Source: Chloroflexota bacterium (GTDB lineage Bacteria; Chloroflexota; Anaerolineae; VGOG01). Taken from it: a stretch of 64,000 bases of DNA. Both the position numbers and the translations under genes were made by a program. The notes under the pieces are model-generated. The model saw only the letters and a program-made list of their open reading frames with translations. It had not been told where the DNA came from and did not search any database. The stretch spans positions 1 through 64,000 of the forward strand of contig JAUWOY010000001.1 of assembly GCA_030611885.1 (NCBI GenBank). Reading direction: 5' to 3'. Within the stretch, counting starts at the first letter, position 1. Each line of letters starts with the position of its first letter. This document shows positions 16,507 to 25,649 of this stretch, one piece after another.

Positions 16507-17523
16507 ATGAATAAGCAATCCTCAAAAGTTGTAATCGGGAGTCACTACTGGTCAGGCATCTCGGGCTGGTTTGCTAGGGGAGGGCAAGTAGACGGCCCAC
16601 CCGAAGTTCTAGCTGCCTTTTCACGGCTATTGAAGCGAGACACAGCCAAAGTTGTTCTCGGCATGATAGACGATGTTCTGCCATACTCGTTGCTTTTCGA
16701 CAAAGTATACGTGCCGGCCCAGCAAAATCTAGGCCTATCTGAGAAGCTGGTCACTGACCTCCAAACCTGTATGGGGATTAGTTTTGTAGATGCGCAGGAG
16801 ATGGGAGCATTTTTCGAAAAACCATATGAGCGGGGCGAACATCTCCTTGGCCAGATGTATCGTGACAAGGAATATGGTCAACTTGTATCATCACTGTACA
16901 GGATTGCGGGGCCGTTTGCCGGAGACCACCCCGACTTTATCCCCGTTCTGGCTTCGATGGACGCAAGCGTCCATCTTTCGAAAAGCCTTGGAGCACGGCT
17001 GTCATGCAAGGTAGATGAAGTGCGAGTACTTAAATTTGTTGCCCAAAACACCGTCGAGCCATCTTTAGACGAACGCTTGAAGGTGATAGACCATGTTCTG
17101 CAAGCCCATGGTCTTCCAGTGCTGAACCTAGAAGCCTTCAAGAGCGAAGACGGTCTCATTAACCTCACATATTTGTTCTCCGCGATGGAAGAACTTCGAC
17201 GTAGTTGGGGTCTCAGAAAATTTCGAGCCAAGATTGACGAGTTAGCTGATATCCCTGAATCCAGCTTGAAAAGCACAATTGATGGTGAAATCATTAAAGA
17301 CCTGGCAGCAACCTTAGAGGAAGTGATACTATCTCCCAAAGATACAGCTAAACGAATGATTACTGCCATACTGACAGATATTGTTGGTGTTCTGGTTCCA
17401 ATTCCTACGGGAGCACTCCTAGAGGGAATTGCACTCACATCTGAAAAAAAGAAAACTCAGCCCCTTGAATGGCGGCTTTTCGTGCTTGAGTATGGAAAGA
17501 AAGTTGGCAGGCCAAACGCATGA
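16507..17523 (+). CDS. Uncharacterised 338-residue protein (cassette 2)
   Basis: No recognised family. Mostly helical, with no clear signal peptide; one hydrophobic stretch near residues 290-310 (ILTDIVGVLVPIPTGALLEGIAL) might be a membrane or buried helix. Lower GC than the flanking genes. The ATG has no obvious Shine-Dalgarno sequence, common for cassette genes read as leaderless or from nearby translation. Flanked by attC-like sites B and C. The first bases of this cassette, GTTAGCCGCAC, match the reverse complement of its R'' box (17552-17562) in 10 of 11 positions. Confidence 0.7.
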   Translation: MNKQSSKVVIGSHYWSGISGWFARGGQVDGPPEVLAAFSRLLKRDTAKVVLGMIDDVLPYSLLFDKVYVPAQQNLGLSEKLVTDLQTCMGISFVDAQEMGAFFEKPYERGEHLLGQMYRDKEYGQLVSSLYRIAGPFAGDHPDFIPVLASMDASVHLSKSLGARLSCKVDEVRVLKFVAQNTVEPSLDERLKVIDHVLQAHGLPVLNLEAFKSEDGLINLTYLFSAMEELRRSWGLRKFRAKIDELADIPESSLKSTIDGEIIKDLAATLEEVILSPKDTAKRMITAILTDIVGVLVPIPTGALLEGIALTSEKKKTQPLEWRLFVLEYGKKVGRPNA

Positions 17524-17551
17524 GACATGCAGCTAGCCTCCCCCAGGCCAA

Positions 17552-17681
17552 GTGCGCCTAACCACCATTGCAGCCGACCGGGCAATCGCCTCGGTTGGTT
17601 GAGAGGGGTTGCGCGTGCGGCGGCCTCAGTTGGCGAACGCTCTACGCGAGACCCGCCCGGCGGCTGAATTTAGCGTTAGCG
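17552..17681 (+). other. attC-like recombination site C (130 bp)
   Basis: R'' is GCCTAAC (17556-17562). L'' ATTGCAGCCG pairs with L' CGGCTGAAT after leaving one extrahelical G. R' is GTTAGCG (17675-17681). The extended R'' matches the start of the upstream cassette in 10 of 11 bases. Confidence 0.65.
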
Positions 17682-17800
17682 CGCTGGGAGACCTGAGGTC
17701 ATCAACTACGAGGCGCTAGATGATATGGTACCCTGGCATACGACGCGTTCCCATATGAAAAGACCGATACTCCAGCGATGTATTGGTTCAGGAGAATTCA

Positions 17801-19393
17801 ATGGCACTCTCTGATATCCTTGAGCGCGGCTACTTTCCGAAGGAGCTTCCCGACCCCTTCGTTACTACTTCCTTCGCTTCGGTTGTGACCGCATCAGGAG
17901 TTGTCTTACCAGCAGACTTCAATCATAACCCTGGACGACGCAATGCAAGGATACGAAGCGGAAAGCCAACCAAGTACTCCCATGCCCGCGGTGGACTATT
18001 GAGGCGACATCTCTGTCTCCCCAATCCTGTCTTGCACTACCTCCTTTGCCGTGAGATTGACTCTAACTGGGCCGCTCTCCAGCCAAACATCGGAGGGACT
18101 GCTCTGTCGGCCACCAACCCAATTTTCGCACTAACGGGCCGGGCCATTCAGGGTGCCCGCCCACTCGCCGCACGCCGTGAGTTGGCTGTCCAAACCCGGC
18201 TCAACAATAGGTACATTCTCAGAACCGACATCAGTAGGTTCTACCACTCCATCTACACTCATTCCATCCCCTGGGCGCTCCATACAAAGACCGTAGCCAA
18301 AGCCAATCGTGGCATGGGTTTTCTCGGGAATCGTCTCGACTACCTCGTACGGAATGGCCAGGATACTCAGACTGTAGGCATTCCCATTGGGCCTGACACT
18401 TCGTTGGTGATCGCCGAAATCCTTATGCAAAGATGCGACACGGAACTGCTGACTGTGTGCCCGGGCATCCGCGGCCATCGGTTCATTGATGACTACGAGT
18501 TGGGTTTTCGGCATCGCAGCGATGCAGAAGTTGCTTTCCATCGCTTAGAGAAGATTCTTGCTGACTACGAGTTGGCGCTCAACCTGAGAAAGACCGAGAT
18601 TGTGAAACTCCCCTGCAACCTTGAGGCACCCTGGGCGAGTCCACTTCGATCGTTCGCATTCAGGACGACCCCATCTGGCCAACAGGGCGACCTATTTCGA
18701 TTCTTCGATCTTGCCTTCAAATTCCATAGTCAATACCCGGATGATGCGGTACTGCAATTCGCAGTTGGTCGGCTCAGGCCTTTGACGGTCGATCCCTCGA
18801 ACTGGGAACTTTTCCAGCATTTCTTGCTCGGCTGCGTGGCCCCGGAACCGGCGACATTACGCTATGTCCTTGAGTCAATCATTAGCCGAGCTAACGCTGG
18901 CGCCGCGCCTGCGTTAGTTGGGATCGAGGAAGTCGTGAACTCGCTCATCATCGATCACTCCGGGCTCGCGCACTCCAGCGAGGTTGCCTGGGCGCTCTGG
19001 GCTTGTTTAGCCCTAAGCATCACCATCTCGCCGGAAGCAGCTGCCGCAGTATCTAAGTGTGAGGACTCGGTCGTAGCGTTGTTGGCACTTCACTGTGAAG
19101 CGCAGGGGCTAGTTGGTGACCCGCTAGATCACACCGTTTGGTTGAGCTACATGAATCAAGATGATCTTTATGAAGAACACTGGCTCTTGGCTTACGAAGC
19201 CAATGTAAAAGGCTGGTTACCATCGCAAGGCGGAGGCGACCATGTCTCCGCAGACCCAAATTTTCAGTTCCTGAAGGCAGCAGGCGTGTCCTTCTATGAC
19301 GTGGCAATGGCTGTTCCAGCCGCACCGGGTGCCCCGGCACCAGTTCCGAGTCCACCAACGCCCCCTACAGTACCCGGCGTCTCACCTTCGTAG
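17801..19393 (+). CDS. Stand-alone reverse transcriptase, UG/DRT-like antiphage type (cassette 3)
   Basis: RNA-directed DNA polymerase without intron-maturase, endonuclease or retron RNA signatures. RT motifs (numbering from the ATG): motif A YILRTDISRFYHSIYTHS with D143; motif B QTVGIPIGPDTS at 190-201; motif C FIDD at 228-231; motif D LNLRKTEIVKL near 260. The catalytic aspartates are therefore present. About 250 C-terminal residues are helical, with a Pro-rich tail. Such a lone RT plus helical C-terminus fits the unknown-group RTs, several of which are proven phage-defence RTs (DRT); the subgroup cannot be assigned here. AGGAG 6 nt before ATG 17801 fixes the start. It lies between attC-like sites C and D. 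Confidence 0.85.
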   Translation: MALSDILERGYFPKELPDPFVTTSFASVVTASGVVLPADFNHNPGRRNARIRSGKPTKYSHARGGLLRRHLCLPNPVLHYLLCREIDSNWAALQPNIGGTALSATNPIFALTGRAIQGARPLAARRELAVQTRLNNRYILRTDISRFYHSIYTHSIPWALHTKTVAKANRGMGFLGNRLDYLVRNGQDTQTVGIPIGPDTSLVIAEILMQRCDTELLTVCPGIRGHRFIDDYELGFRHRSDAEVAFHRLEKILADYELALNLRKTEIVKLPCNLEAPWASPLRSFAFRTTPSGQQGDLFRFFDLAFKFHSQYPDDAVLQFAVGRLRPLTVDPSNWELFQHFLLGCVAPEPATLRYVLESIISRANAGAAPALVGIEEVVNSLIIDHSGLAHSSEVAWALWACLALSITISPEAAAAVSKCEDSVVALLALHCEAQGLVGDPLDHTVWLSYMNQDDLYEEHWLLAYEANVKGWLPSQGGGDHVSADPNFQFLKAAGVSFYDVAMAVPAAPGAPAPVPSPPTPPTVPGVSPS

Positions 19394-19470
19394 GTCTGGG
19401 CGCGAAAGGAGACGGACTTCGTGGAACAATTGCGCTTGACCTGGCTTTCCGGATTGAAGCCTCAGTGAAC

Positions 19471-19601
19471 GCGCGCTAATACTGCGTGCAGCTGACCGCG
19501 CTCCGCGCGCGCGAATCGGCGGTCACACGCGCATTGAGGTTGGTCCTGTGGCGACGATGAGGGTCACGCATCCGCGCGGCGGCTGGCGCAAAACGTTAGC
19601 C
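19471..19601 (+). other. attC-like recombination site D (131 bp)
   Basis: The left box GCGCGCTAAT (19471-19480) is the reverse complement, 9 of 10 bases, of the start of its own cassette at 17675. L'' TGCGTGCAGCTGACCGCG pairs with CGCGGCGGCTGGCGCA with wobbles and one extrahelical G. R' is GTTAGCC (19595-19601). Confidence 0.62.
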
Positions 19602-19647
19602 GCCCTCTCGCCAGCGTTCAGCATCACAATAAAAGGGGAGTCACAAC

Positions 19648-22236
19648 ATGGCACGACGAAAATCAACCAAAACCAAACGCCCGATTGAATCCTACCAACA
19701 CGCCGACAAGGAGCGGGTCAACAACCCGCCCGTCGGCCTGGTGACGCCGGACACCGACCCTGACGGTGGCCCGCGCACCTACGCCTACGACCCCCACCTC
19801 GACCCGCAACTGCACTGGGCGGGCAAGGCCGAGCACACCTCCTTTGAGGTTCCCACCGTCTCCCTCCACGTCCACGAGCGGATTGACCCGCGCACCATCG
19901 TCGAGGCCGTCCGCCGCCAGCCCGACCCCGACACCCCGATGCAGCTCTCCCTGTTCCAGACGCCCCAGGAAAACCCGCCCATCCGCCAGGCCATCGAGTT
20001 CTACCGCCACAAGCACGGCTGGTCCAACCGCCTGGTCGCCGGCGACAGCCTGCTGGTGATGAACAGCCTGCTGGAGAAAGAGGGGCTGGGCGGCCAGGTG
20101 CAGATGATCTACATTGACCCGCCCTACGGCATCAAGTACGGCTCCAACTTTCAGCCCTTTGTGAACAAGCGGAGCGTGCGGGACGGCAAGGACGAGGACT
20201 TGACCGCCGAGCCGGAGCAGATCCGCGCCTTCCGCGATACCTGGGAGCTGGGCATCCATTCCTACCTGAGCTACCTGCGCGACCGCCTGCTGCTGGCGCG
20301 CGAACTGCTGCACGAAAGCGGCAGCGTGTTTGTGCAAATCAGCGATGAGAACGTGCATCTGGTTCGCAATCTCATGGATGAAGTTTTCGGAGTAGGGAGT
20401 TTTGTCTGCCAAATCGTGTTTAGAAAGAAACTGATGCCCCTCGGCGCGAAGACATTGGAAACAATGAGTGATTACTTGCTTTGGTATGCTAAAGATAGAC
20501 AGCAGCTGAAGTATAGGCAGTTGTTTTACAGAACTACGCCAGACCCGTCGGCACGGTGGACGGGCGTTGAGCTGGAGGATGGTACTCGGAGGCACCTAAC
20601 TGCAGAAGAAAGAAGGAGTGCGTCGCTGGTCCCAAAAGGGGCGAAGATCTTCGCAACTGTTCCTCAGATTGCCCCATCATACTCTGAAAAGAGCGTATAT
20701 CCTTTTGAGTTTGAAGGTAGAGTCTACCATCCACCCAGGGGTGCTTGTTGGGTTACCACCAAGGAAAAGATGGAGCTACTGGCGGAAGCTGGGCGGCTTA
20801 TGGTGGAATCAGATCATCCAAGGTACATCATGTACCACGATGATTTTCCATATTCAAAAATCACCAATCCATGGAAGGATACGCCTCCTGCACAAGGGAA
20901 GTCCTACGTTGTGCAAACAAGCCCCCTGGTTGTTGCGAGATGCCTTATCATGACCACTGACCCCGGCGACCTGGTGTTCGACCCAACCTGCGGCGGCGGC
21001 ACCACGGCCTTCGTGGCCGAGCGGTGGGGCCGGCGCTGGATCACCTGCGATACCTCCCGCGTGGCCCTCACGCTGGCCAAACAGCGGCTGATGACGGCGG
21101 TCTATGACTATTACGAGCTGGCCCACCCGCAAGAGGGCGTGGGCAGCGGCTTCAAATACAAGACTGTGCCCCACGTCACGCTCAGATCCATCGCCAACAA
21201 CGAGCCGCCCGCGACGGAAACGATCTACGACCGGCCCACCGTGAACCGCAAGATCACTCGCGTCAGCGGCCCCTTTACCGTCGAGGCTGTCCCCGCCCCG
21301 GCGGTCAGATCGGTGGACGATATCATCAAGACTTCCGAAGTCTCCAAGACTTCGGAAGTCTGGGCGGACGCCTCGGTCGCCCGCTCCGGCGAGACGCTGC
21401 GCCAGGCCGAATGGCGCGACGAGCTGCTCAAAACCGGCCTGCGCGGCAAGGCGGGCCAGCACATCCGCTTCGCCCGCCTGGAGCCGCTGCCCGGCTGCCG
21501 CTGGCTGCACGCCGACGGCGAGACCCGCCCCAGCGCCGAGGGTGCCGACTCGGTACGCGAGGAGGCCCCCGCCTACAACCCCATGCGCGCCGTGGTCTCT
21601 TTCGGCCCGGAACACGCCCCGCTGGAACAGCGCCAGGTAGCCAGCGCGCTTGAAGAAGCGCAGACGCTGGTGCCCAAACCCAAACTCATCATCTTTGCCG
21701 CCTTTCAATTCGACCCCGAAGCGGCCAGAGACATTGACGAGACCCGCTGGCCGGGCGTCACGCTGCTCAAGGCGCAGATGAACGCTGATCTACTGACCGA
21801 CGACCTGAAGAAGAAGCGCAGCAGCAATGAATCGTTCTGGCTCATCGGCCAGCCGGACGTGCAGGTGGAGCGCGTCGCCCAGGGCGCGGACAAGGGCAAG
21901 GTGCGCGTGTCGGTGCACGGGTTTGACTATTACAACACCAAGACCGGCAACATCGAATCGGGCGGCGCGGACAAGATCGCCGTCTGGCTGCTGGACACCG
22001 GCTTTGACGGGCGCAGCCTCTTTCCGCGCCAGGTCTTTTTTCCCATGGCCGGCCCGAAAGAAGGTTGGGCGCGGCTGGCGCGCGTCCTCAAGGCCGAGAT
22101 TGACCCCGACCTGATCGAAGCCTATCGCGGCACGGTCTCGCTGCCCTTTGAGCCGGGGGAGCAGCGGCGCATCGCCGTCAAGATCGTGGACGACCGGGGC
22201 ATCGAGAGTTTAAAAGTCGTAAGACTGGAAGAGTAG
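19648..22236 (+). CDS. Type III-like DNA methyltransferase (Mod), beta-class N6-adenine/N4-cytosine
   Basis: Modification subunit of a restriction-modification system. Motif IV MIYIDPPYG (DPPY at about 157-160) comes before the SAM-binding motif I VFDPTCGGGTTAFVAERWG (about 443-460); this order defines the beta class of Type III Mod enzymes. The 862 residues include a long C-terminal domain of unknown role ending in ESLKVVRLEE. Between the two motifs, at about 20355-20945, the DNA is clearly more AT-rich than its flanks, as expected for an exchanged target-recognition domain. GGGGAG precedes the ATG. The restriction gene follows after a vapB/vapC insertion. Confidence 0.9.
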   Translation: MARRKSTKTKRPIESYQHADKERVNNPPVGLVTPDTDPDGGPRTYAYDPHLDPQLHWAGKAEHTSFEVPTVSLHVHERIDPRTIVEAVRRQPDPDTPMQLSLFQTPQENPPIRQAIEFYRHKHGWSNRLVAGDSLLVMNSLLEKEGLGGQVQMIYIDPPYGIKYGSNFQPFVNKRSVRDGKDEDLTAEPEQIRAFRDTWELGIHSYLSYLRDRLLLARELLHESGSVFVQISDENVHLVRNLMDEVFGVGSFVCQIVFRKKLMPLGAKTLETMSDYLLWYAKDRQQLKYRQLFYRTTPDPSARWTGVELEDGTRRHLTAEERRSASLVPKGAKIFATVPQIAPSYSEKSVYPFEFEGRVYHPPRGACWVTTKEKMELLAEAGRLMVESDHPRYIMYHDDFPYSKITNPWKDTPPAQGKSYVVQTSPLVVARCLIMTTDPGDLVFDPTCGGGTTAFVAERWGRRWITCDTSRVALTLAKQRLMTAVYDYYELAHPQEGVGSGFKYKTVPHVTLRSIANNEPPATETIYDRPTVNRKITRVSGPFTVEAVPAPAVRSVDDIIKTSEVSKTSEVWADASVARSGETLRQAEWRDELLKTGLRGKAGQHIRFARLEPLPGCRWLHADGETRPSAEGADSVREEAPAYNPMRAVVSFGPEHAPLEQRQVASALEEAQTLVPKPKLIIFAAFQFDPEAARDIDETRWPGVTLLKAQMNADLLTDDLKKKRSSNESFWLIGQPDVQVERVAQGADKGKVRVSVHGFDYYNTKTGNIESGGADKIAVWLLDTGFDGRSLFPRQVFFPMAGPKEGWARLARVLKAEIDPDLIEAYRGTVSLPFEPGEQRRIAVKIVDDRGIESLKVVRLEE
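20355..20945 (+). other. Compositionally distinct target-recognition segment of mod
   Basis: Within the very GC-rich mod gene this stretch switches abruptly to lower GC (from about CGATGAGAACGTGCATC to CCTTATCATGACC). It corresponds to the region between methyltransferase motifs IV and I, where specificity domains of Type III enzymes lie. Domain replacement by recombination is the likely explanation. Confidence 0.6.
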
Positions 22237-22263
22237 CAGCGTGACGTAAACGGAGGAACAAGA

Positions 22264-22521
22264 ATGACGAAAAAAGACGTAGCCCCCAATGCGGTGAAAG
22301 ATACCCTGATTCGGGTATTGGATGAACTCCCCACAGAACGTATGGTCGAGGTGCTGGATTTCGCAGTATTTCTTCAGACACGTCAGGCGCCAGTATGGAA
22401 GAACGCCGACGAGATGATTCGCCTCTCAACGCAGGCCAAGTACCCGCTGCGAGGCGCCGTCCTGCGCTACGACGAGCCATTCGCGCCGGTAGCCGAATCG
22501 GACTGGGAGGCGCTCCAATGA
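22264..22521 (+). CDS. VapB-type antitoxin (DUF2281-like)
   Basis: An 85-residue protein with LIRVLDELPTERMVEVLDFAVFLQTRQ, the pattern of DUF2281/VapB-like antitoxins whose C-terminal tail inhibits a PIN toxin. GGAGGA lies 7 nt before the ATG, and the stop overlaps the ATG of the vapC remnant (ATGA). Because its toxin is broken, this antitoxin may now be orphaned. It is inserted between mod and res. Confidence 0.8.
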   Translation: MTKKDVAPNAVKDTLIRVLDELPTERMVEVLDFAVFLQTRQAPVWKNADEMIRLSTQAKYPLRGAVLRYDEPFAPVAESDWEALQ

Positions 22522-22719
22522 TCGTGCTGGACACCCATATCTGGGTCTGGTGGGTGGATGGGAGTACCCGTTTGACGCCCGGTCAAGTACAGCATTTGCG
22601 CGCCTACGAAGCCGCCGGACTGGGCGTGAGTGTGATCTCGTGTTGGGAAGTGGCAAAGCTGGTGGAAGTAGGCGGATGCCAGGATTCTCGGTTATCCGCA
22701 CGTCAAAACACTGACGTAA
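22518..22719 (+). pseudogene. vapC PIN-domain toxin, internally deleted and frameshifted
   Basis: It begins like an intact VapC: MIVLDTHIWVWWVDGS with the first catalytic Asp, then VSVISCWEVAKLVEVG. It then jumps to a second frame encoding DARILGYPHVKTLT and a stop, the normal C-terminal end of this toxin group. About half of the PIN domain, including the central acidic residues, is missing and the junction shifts frame. The toxin should be inactive. The long open frame through 22817 is an artefact of this frameshift. Confidence 0.8.
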
Positions 22720-22784
22720 ATGATACCGGCGTCGCTGCGCACACCCGGCGCTTGACCAGCCGGCTGCCGGGATCGGTGTGGGGT

Positions 22785-22817
22785 GCCGAAAGTCTGAAAG
22801 TTGTGGAGATGGAATGA
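22785..22817 (+). pseudogene. Remnant of a second mod 3' end
   Basis: Just before res the sequence encodes AESLKVVEME and a TGA that overlaps the res ATG. The present mod gene ends ESLKVVRLEE. The similarity suggests that an ancestral mod abutted res directly, and that the vapBC segment (or a replaced mod allele) was inserted, leaving this stub. Confidence 0.55.
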
Positions 22818-25639
22818 TGGCACAGACGACGATTGACCGACTCATCATCAACTCACCCTACGAAGAACCCGCCCGCCACTGGCGCTACGACCGCGAAACG
22901 CGCCTGTTCTCGCTGGAAGAAGGTCGCCGCCCGGCGGGCTACGTGGTCGCCTCGGAGAGTTCCAAGGCCTTCGACGATCCGGGTATCTTTGTCGAGATTC
23001 CACTGGTCAACCGGATCCGCCCGCGCGTCGAGGCCTGGCGCGAGGCGGGCTATCCCGGCGTGAGCAGCATCACCAGGCGGCTGCTGGAGCACTGGACAGA
23101 CCCGGAGGAATACGAGGCGCGGCGCTTTTTCTTCTGCCAACTGGAGGCGGTGGAGACGCTGATCTGGCTGACCGAAGCGCCCGCCGCCGAGCGCGTGGGC
23201 GTGGACATCCCCTCCGACGGCGGAGAGTTCCTGCGCCGCTGCTGCAAGATGGCCACCGGCGCCGGCAAGACCATCGTGATGGCCATGGCGATTGCCTGGC
23301 ACGTCCTGAACAAGGTCACCTACCGGCAGGACACCCGCTTTGCCAAAAACGTGCTGGTCATCGCGCCGGGGCTGACGGTCAAGAACCGTCTGGCGGTGTT
23401 GGGGACGTCGGCGCCGGGCAACTATTACGAAGCTTTCCGCATCGTGCCCTCGGCGCTGCTGGACAAACTGCGCCAGGGGCGAGTGCTGGTGCACAACTGG
23501 CACAAGCTCAACTGGGAGAGCGAGGAGCAGGTCGCCAAAAAGCGCAGCGTGGACAAGCGCGGGGCCAAGAGCGACGAGGCCTACACCCGTGAGGTGCTGG
23601 GCGAGATGGCCAAGGCCCGCAATCTCCTGGTCATCAACGACGAAGCTCACCACGCCTGGCGCGTGAACGTGGAAGCCGTCGGCAAGTACCTGCGCAGGCG
23701 CGACATGAAGGACAGCGCCCAGGAAGCCACCGTATGGGTCGGCGGCCTGGACCGCCTGCACCGCACGCGGAGGATTCTGACCTGCTATGATTTTTCCGCC
23801 ACGCCCTTTTCGCCGTCCGGCAAAAAGAGCACGGAGGAGGCATTGTTCGGCTGGATCGTGAGCGATTTTGGGCTGAACGACGCCATTGAGTCGGGCCTGG
23901 TCAAGACGCCGCGCGTGGTGGTGCGCGACGACGCCGTGCCGGATGCCAAAACCTACAAATCGCGCCTCTATCACATCTACAACGACCCGGAGGTGAAGGA
24001 CGACTTGAACCGCCGCGCCAAGCCACACGAGCCGCTGCCCGACCTGGTGCTCAACGCTTATTACCTGCTGGGCTACGACTGGCGCGAGGCGATGAGGGAA
24101 TGGGAGAAGGTCGGCCTGCCCACCCCGCCGGTGATGATCACCGTCTGCAACCGCACCGAGACGGCGGCGCGGGTCAAACACGCCTTTGACCACAAGAAAA
24201 TCCACATAGACGAGCTATGCGACTCGGCGCGTATCCTGCACATTGACTCCAAAGTGTTGAAGCAGGCCGAGGCGCAAGAGGAGCCGCTTGCTCCGCTAGA
24301 GCTCAACCCGGAAGACAAAGCGGAAGAGGAGGACGCCGCGCCGGTTCGCAAGCTGACCAAGAGCCAACAGGCGGAATTGCTGCGCCAGATGGTGGACACG
24401 GTGGGCAAGGTGGGGCAGCCCGGTGAGAAGGTGCAGAGCGTCATCTCGGTGGGGATGCTCAGTGAGGGGTGGGACGCCAAGACGGTGACGCACATTATGG
24501 GCCTGCGCGCCTTTACCAGCCAACTCCTGTGCGAGCAGGTGGTCGGGCGGGGGCTGCGTCGCACCACCTACGAGGTCAACCCAGAGACTGGCCTGTTCGA
24601 TCCCGAGTACGTCAACATCTTCGGCGTGCCCTTCACCTTCCTGCCCCATGAGGGCGGCGAGGGAGTTGTCCCGCCTCCGCCGCAACCCAAGACCCCCATC
24701 GAACCAGACCTGGCCAAGTCGCAGCACGAAATCCGCTGGCCCAACCTGGTGCGCATTGACCACGTGTACCGGCCCACCCTGACGCTGGACTGGAACCGCG
24801 TCCGGACGCTGGAACTGGACGCCGCCCGCACCGCGCAAGTGGCCGAACTGTCCCCCATCCTCGAAGGCAAGCCGGACGTAACGCAAGTGAATCGCATCGA
24901 GCTCGAACGGCTGGCGCGCGAGTTCCGCACCCAGCGCATCATCTTTGAAACGGCCCGCGATGTCTACGACCAGATGCAGCACACCTGGAAGGGGCGCAAG
25001 GAACTGCTGCTGGCGCAGTTGGTGCGCCTGGTGGAGCAGTTCATCCGTGCAGACAAGATCGCCATCCACCCGCCGCTGTTCTACCAGGACGATCTGCGTC
25101 GCCGCCTGATTATCACGCTCAATATGACCAGGGTGGTGCAGCACTTATGGGATGCCCTGCGTTTTGAGAACACCGAGCGGCTGGAACCGGTCTTTGACCG
25201 CGACCACCCCATCCGCGCCACCGGCGATATGAGCACCTGGTATACCGGCAAGCCGTGCGAGCGGACGAAAACGTCTCACATCAACTTTTGCGTGTATGAC
25301 AGCACCTGGGAGGCATCCGATGCGTATGTGCTGGACCACCATCCGGGGGTTGCGGCGTGGGTCAAGAACGACCACCTGGGGTTTGAAGTGCTGTACATCT
25401 ATCGCGGCGTGGTGCGCAAATACCGCCCGGATTTTCTCATCCGGCTGGTTTCCGGGGATATGCTGGTGCTGGAGACCAAGGGGCAGGATACCGAGCAAAA
25501 TCGCGTCAAGCGACGGTTCCTGGACGAGTGGGTAAACGCCGTCAACGCCCACGGCGGATTTGGCCGCTGGCGGTGGGACGTGGCGCGGCAACCAGGAGAC
25601 ATTCAGGATATTCTGACGCGGTGTGCGGCGGGAGTATAA
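22814..25639 (+). CDS. Type III-like restriction enzyme (Res): SF2 helicase plus PD-(D/E)xK nuclease
   Basis: ATP-dependent restriction subunit partnered with the upstream Mod. Helicase motifs: Walker A MATGAGKT near residue 145, LLVINDEAHHAW near 275, the SAT motif in CYDFSATPF, LSEGWDAKTVTH, and motif VI QVVGRGLRR. The C-terminal nuclease has KYRPDFLIRL and LVLETKG (PD...ExK, about 870-890). At 941 residues it is typical of Type III Res; it also resembles a group named BPTD_3080-type from memory. The start at 22814 overlaps the upstream stop. Helicase and nuclease motifs are all intact. Confidence 0.9.
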   Translation: MMAQTTIDRLIINSPYEEPARHWRYDRETRLFSLEEGRRPAGYVVASESSKAFDDPGIFVEIPLVNRIRPRVEAWREAGYPGVSSITRRLLEHWTDPEEYEARRFFFCQLEAVETLIWLTEAPAAERVGVDIPSDGGEFLRRCCKMATGAGKTIVMAMAIAWHVLNKVTYRQDTRFAKNVLVIAPGLTVKNRLAVLGTSAPGNYYEAFRIVPSALLDKLRQGRVLVHNWHKLNWESEEQVAKKRSVDKRGAKSDEAYTREVLGEMAKARNLLVINDEAHHAWRVNVEAVGKYLRRRDMKDSAQEATVWVGGLDRLHRTRRILTCYDFSATPFSPSGKKSTEEALFGWIVSDFGLNDAIESGLVKTPRVVVRDDAVPDAKTYKSRLYHIYNDPEVKDDLNRRAKPHEPLPDLVLNAYYLLGYDWREAMREWEKVGLPTPPVMITVCNRTETAARVKHAFDHKKIHIDELCDSARILHIDSKVLKQAEAQEEPLAPLELNPEDKAEEEDAAPVRKLTKSQQAELLRQMVDTVGKVGQPGEKVQSVISVGMLSEGWDAKTVTHIMGLRAFTSQLLCEQVVGRGLRRTTYEVNPETGLFDPEYVNIFGVPFTFLPHEGGEGVVPPPPQPKTPIEPDLAKSQHEIRWPNLVRIDHVYRPTLTLDWNRVRTLELDAARTAQVAELSPILEGKPDVTQVNRIELERLAREFRTQRIIFETARDVYDQMQHTWKGRKELLLAQLVRLVEQFIRADKIAIHPPLFYQDDLRRRLIITLNMTRVVQHLWDALRFENTERLEPVFDRDHPIRATGDMSTWYTGKPCERTKTSHINFCVYDSTWEASDAYVLDHHPGVAAWVKNDHLGFEVLYIYRGVVRKYRPDFLIRLVSGDMLVLETKGQDTEQNRVKRRFLDEWVNAVNAHGGFGRWRWDVARQPGDIQDILTRCAAGV

Positions 25640-25649
25640 GGATGGGTAA

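Noticed and set aside
19394-19647. Possible short gene between the RT and mod
   Set aside because: The sequence is explained by the attC-like site D and short flanks; frames are broken by stops.
22395-22817. 140-codon open frame through the vapC region
   Set aside because: It is produced by the frameshifted vapC remnant and the mod-tail stub; two halves match known ends in different frames.
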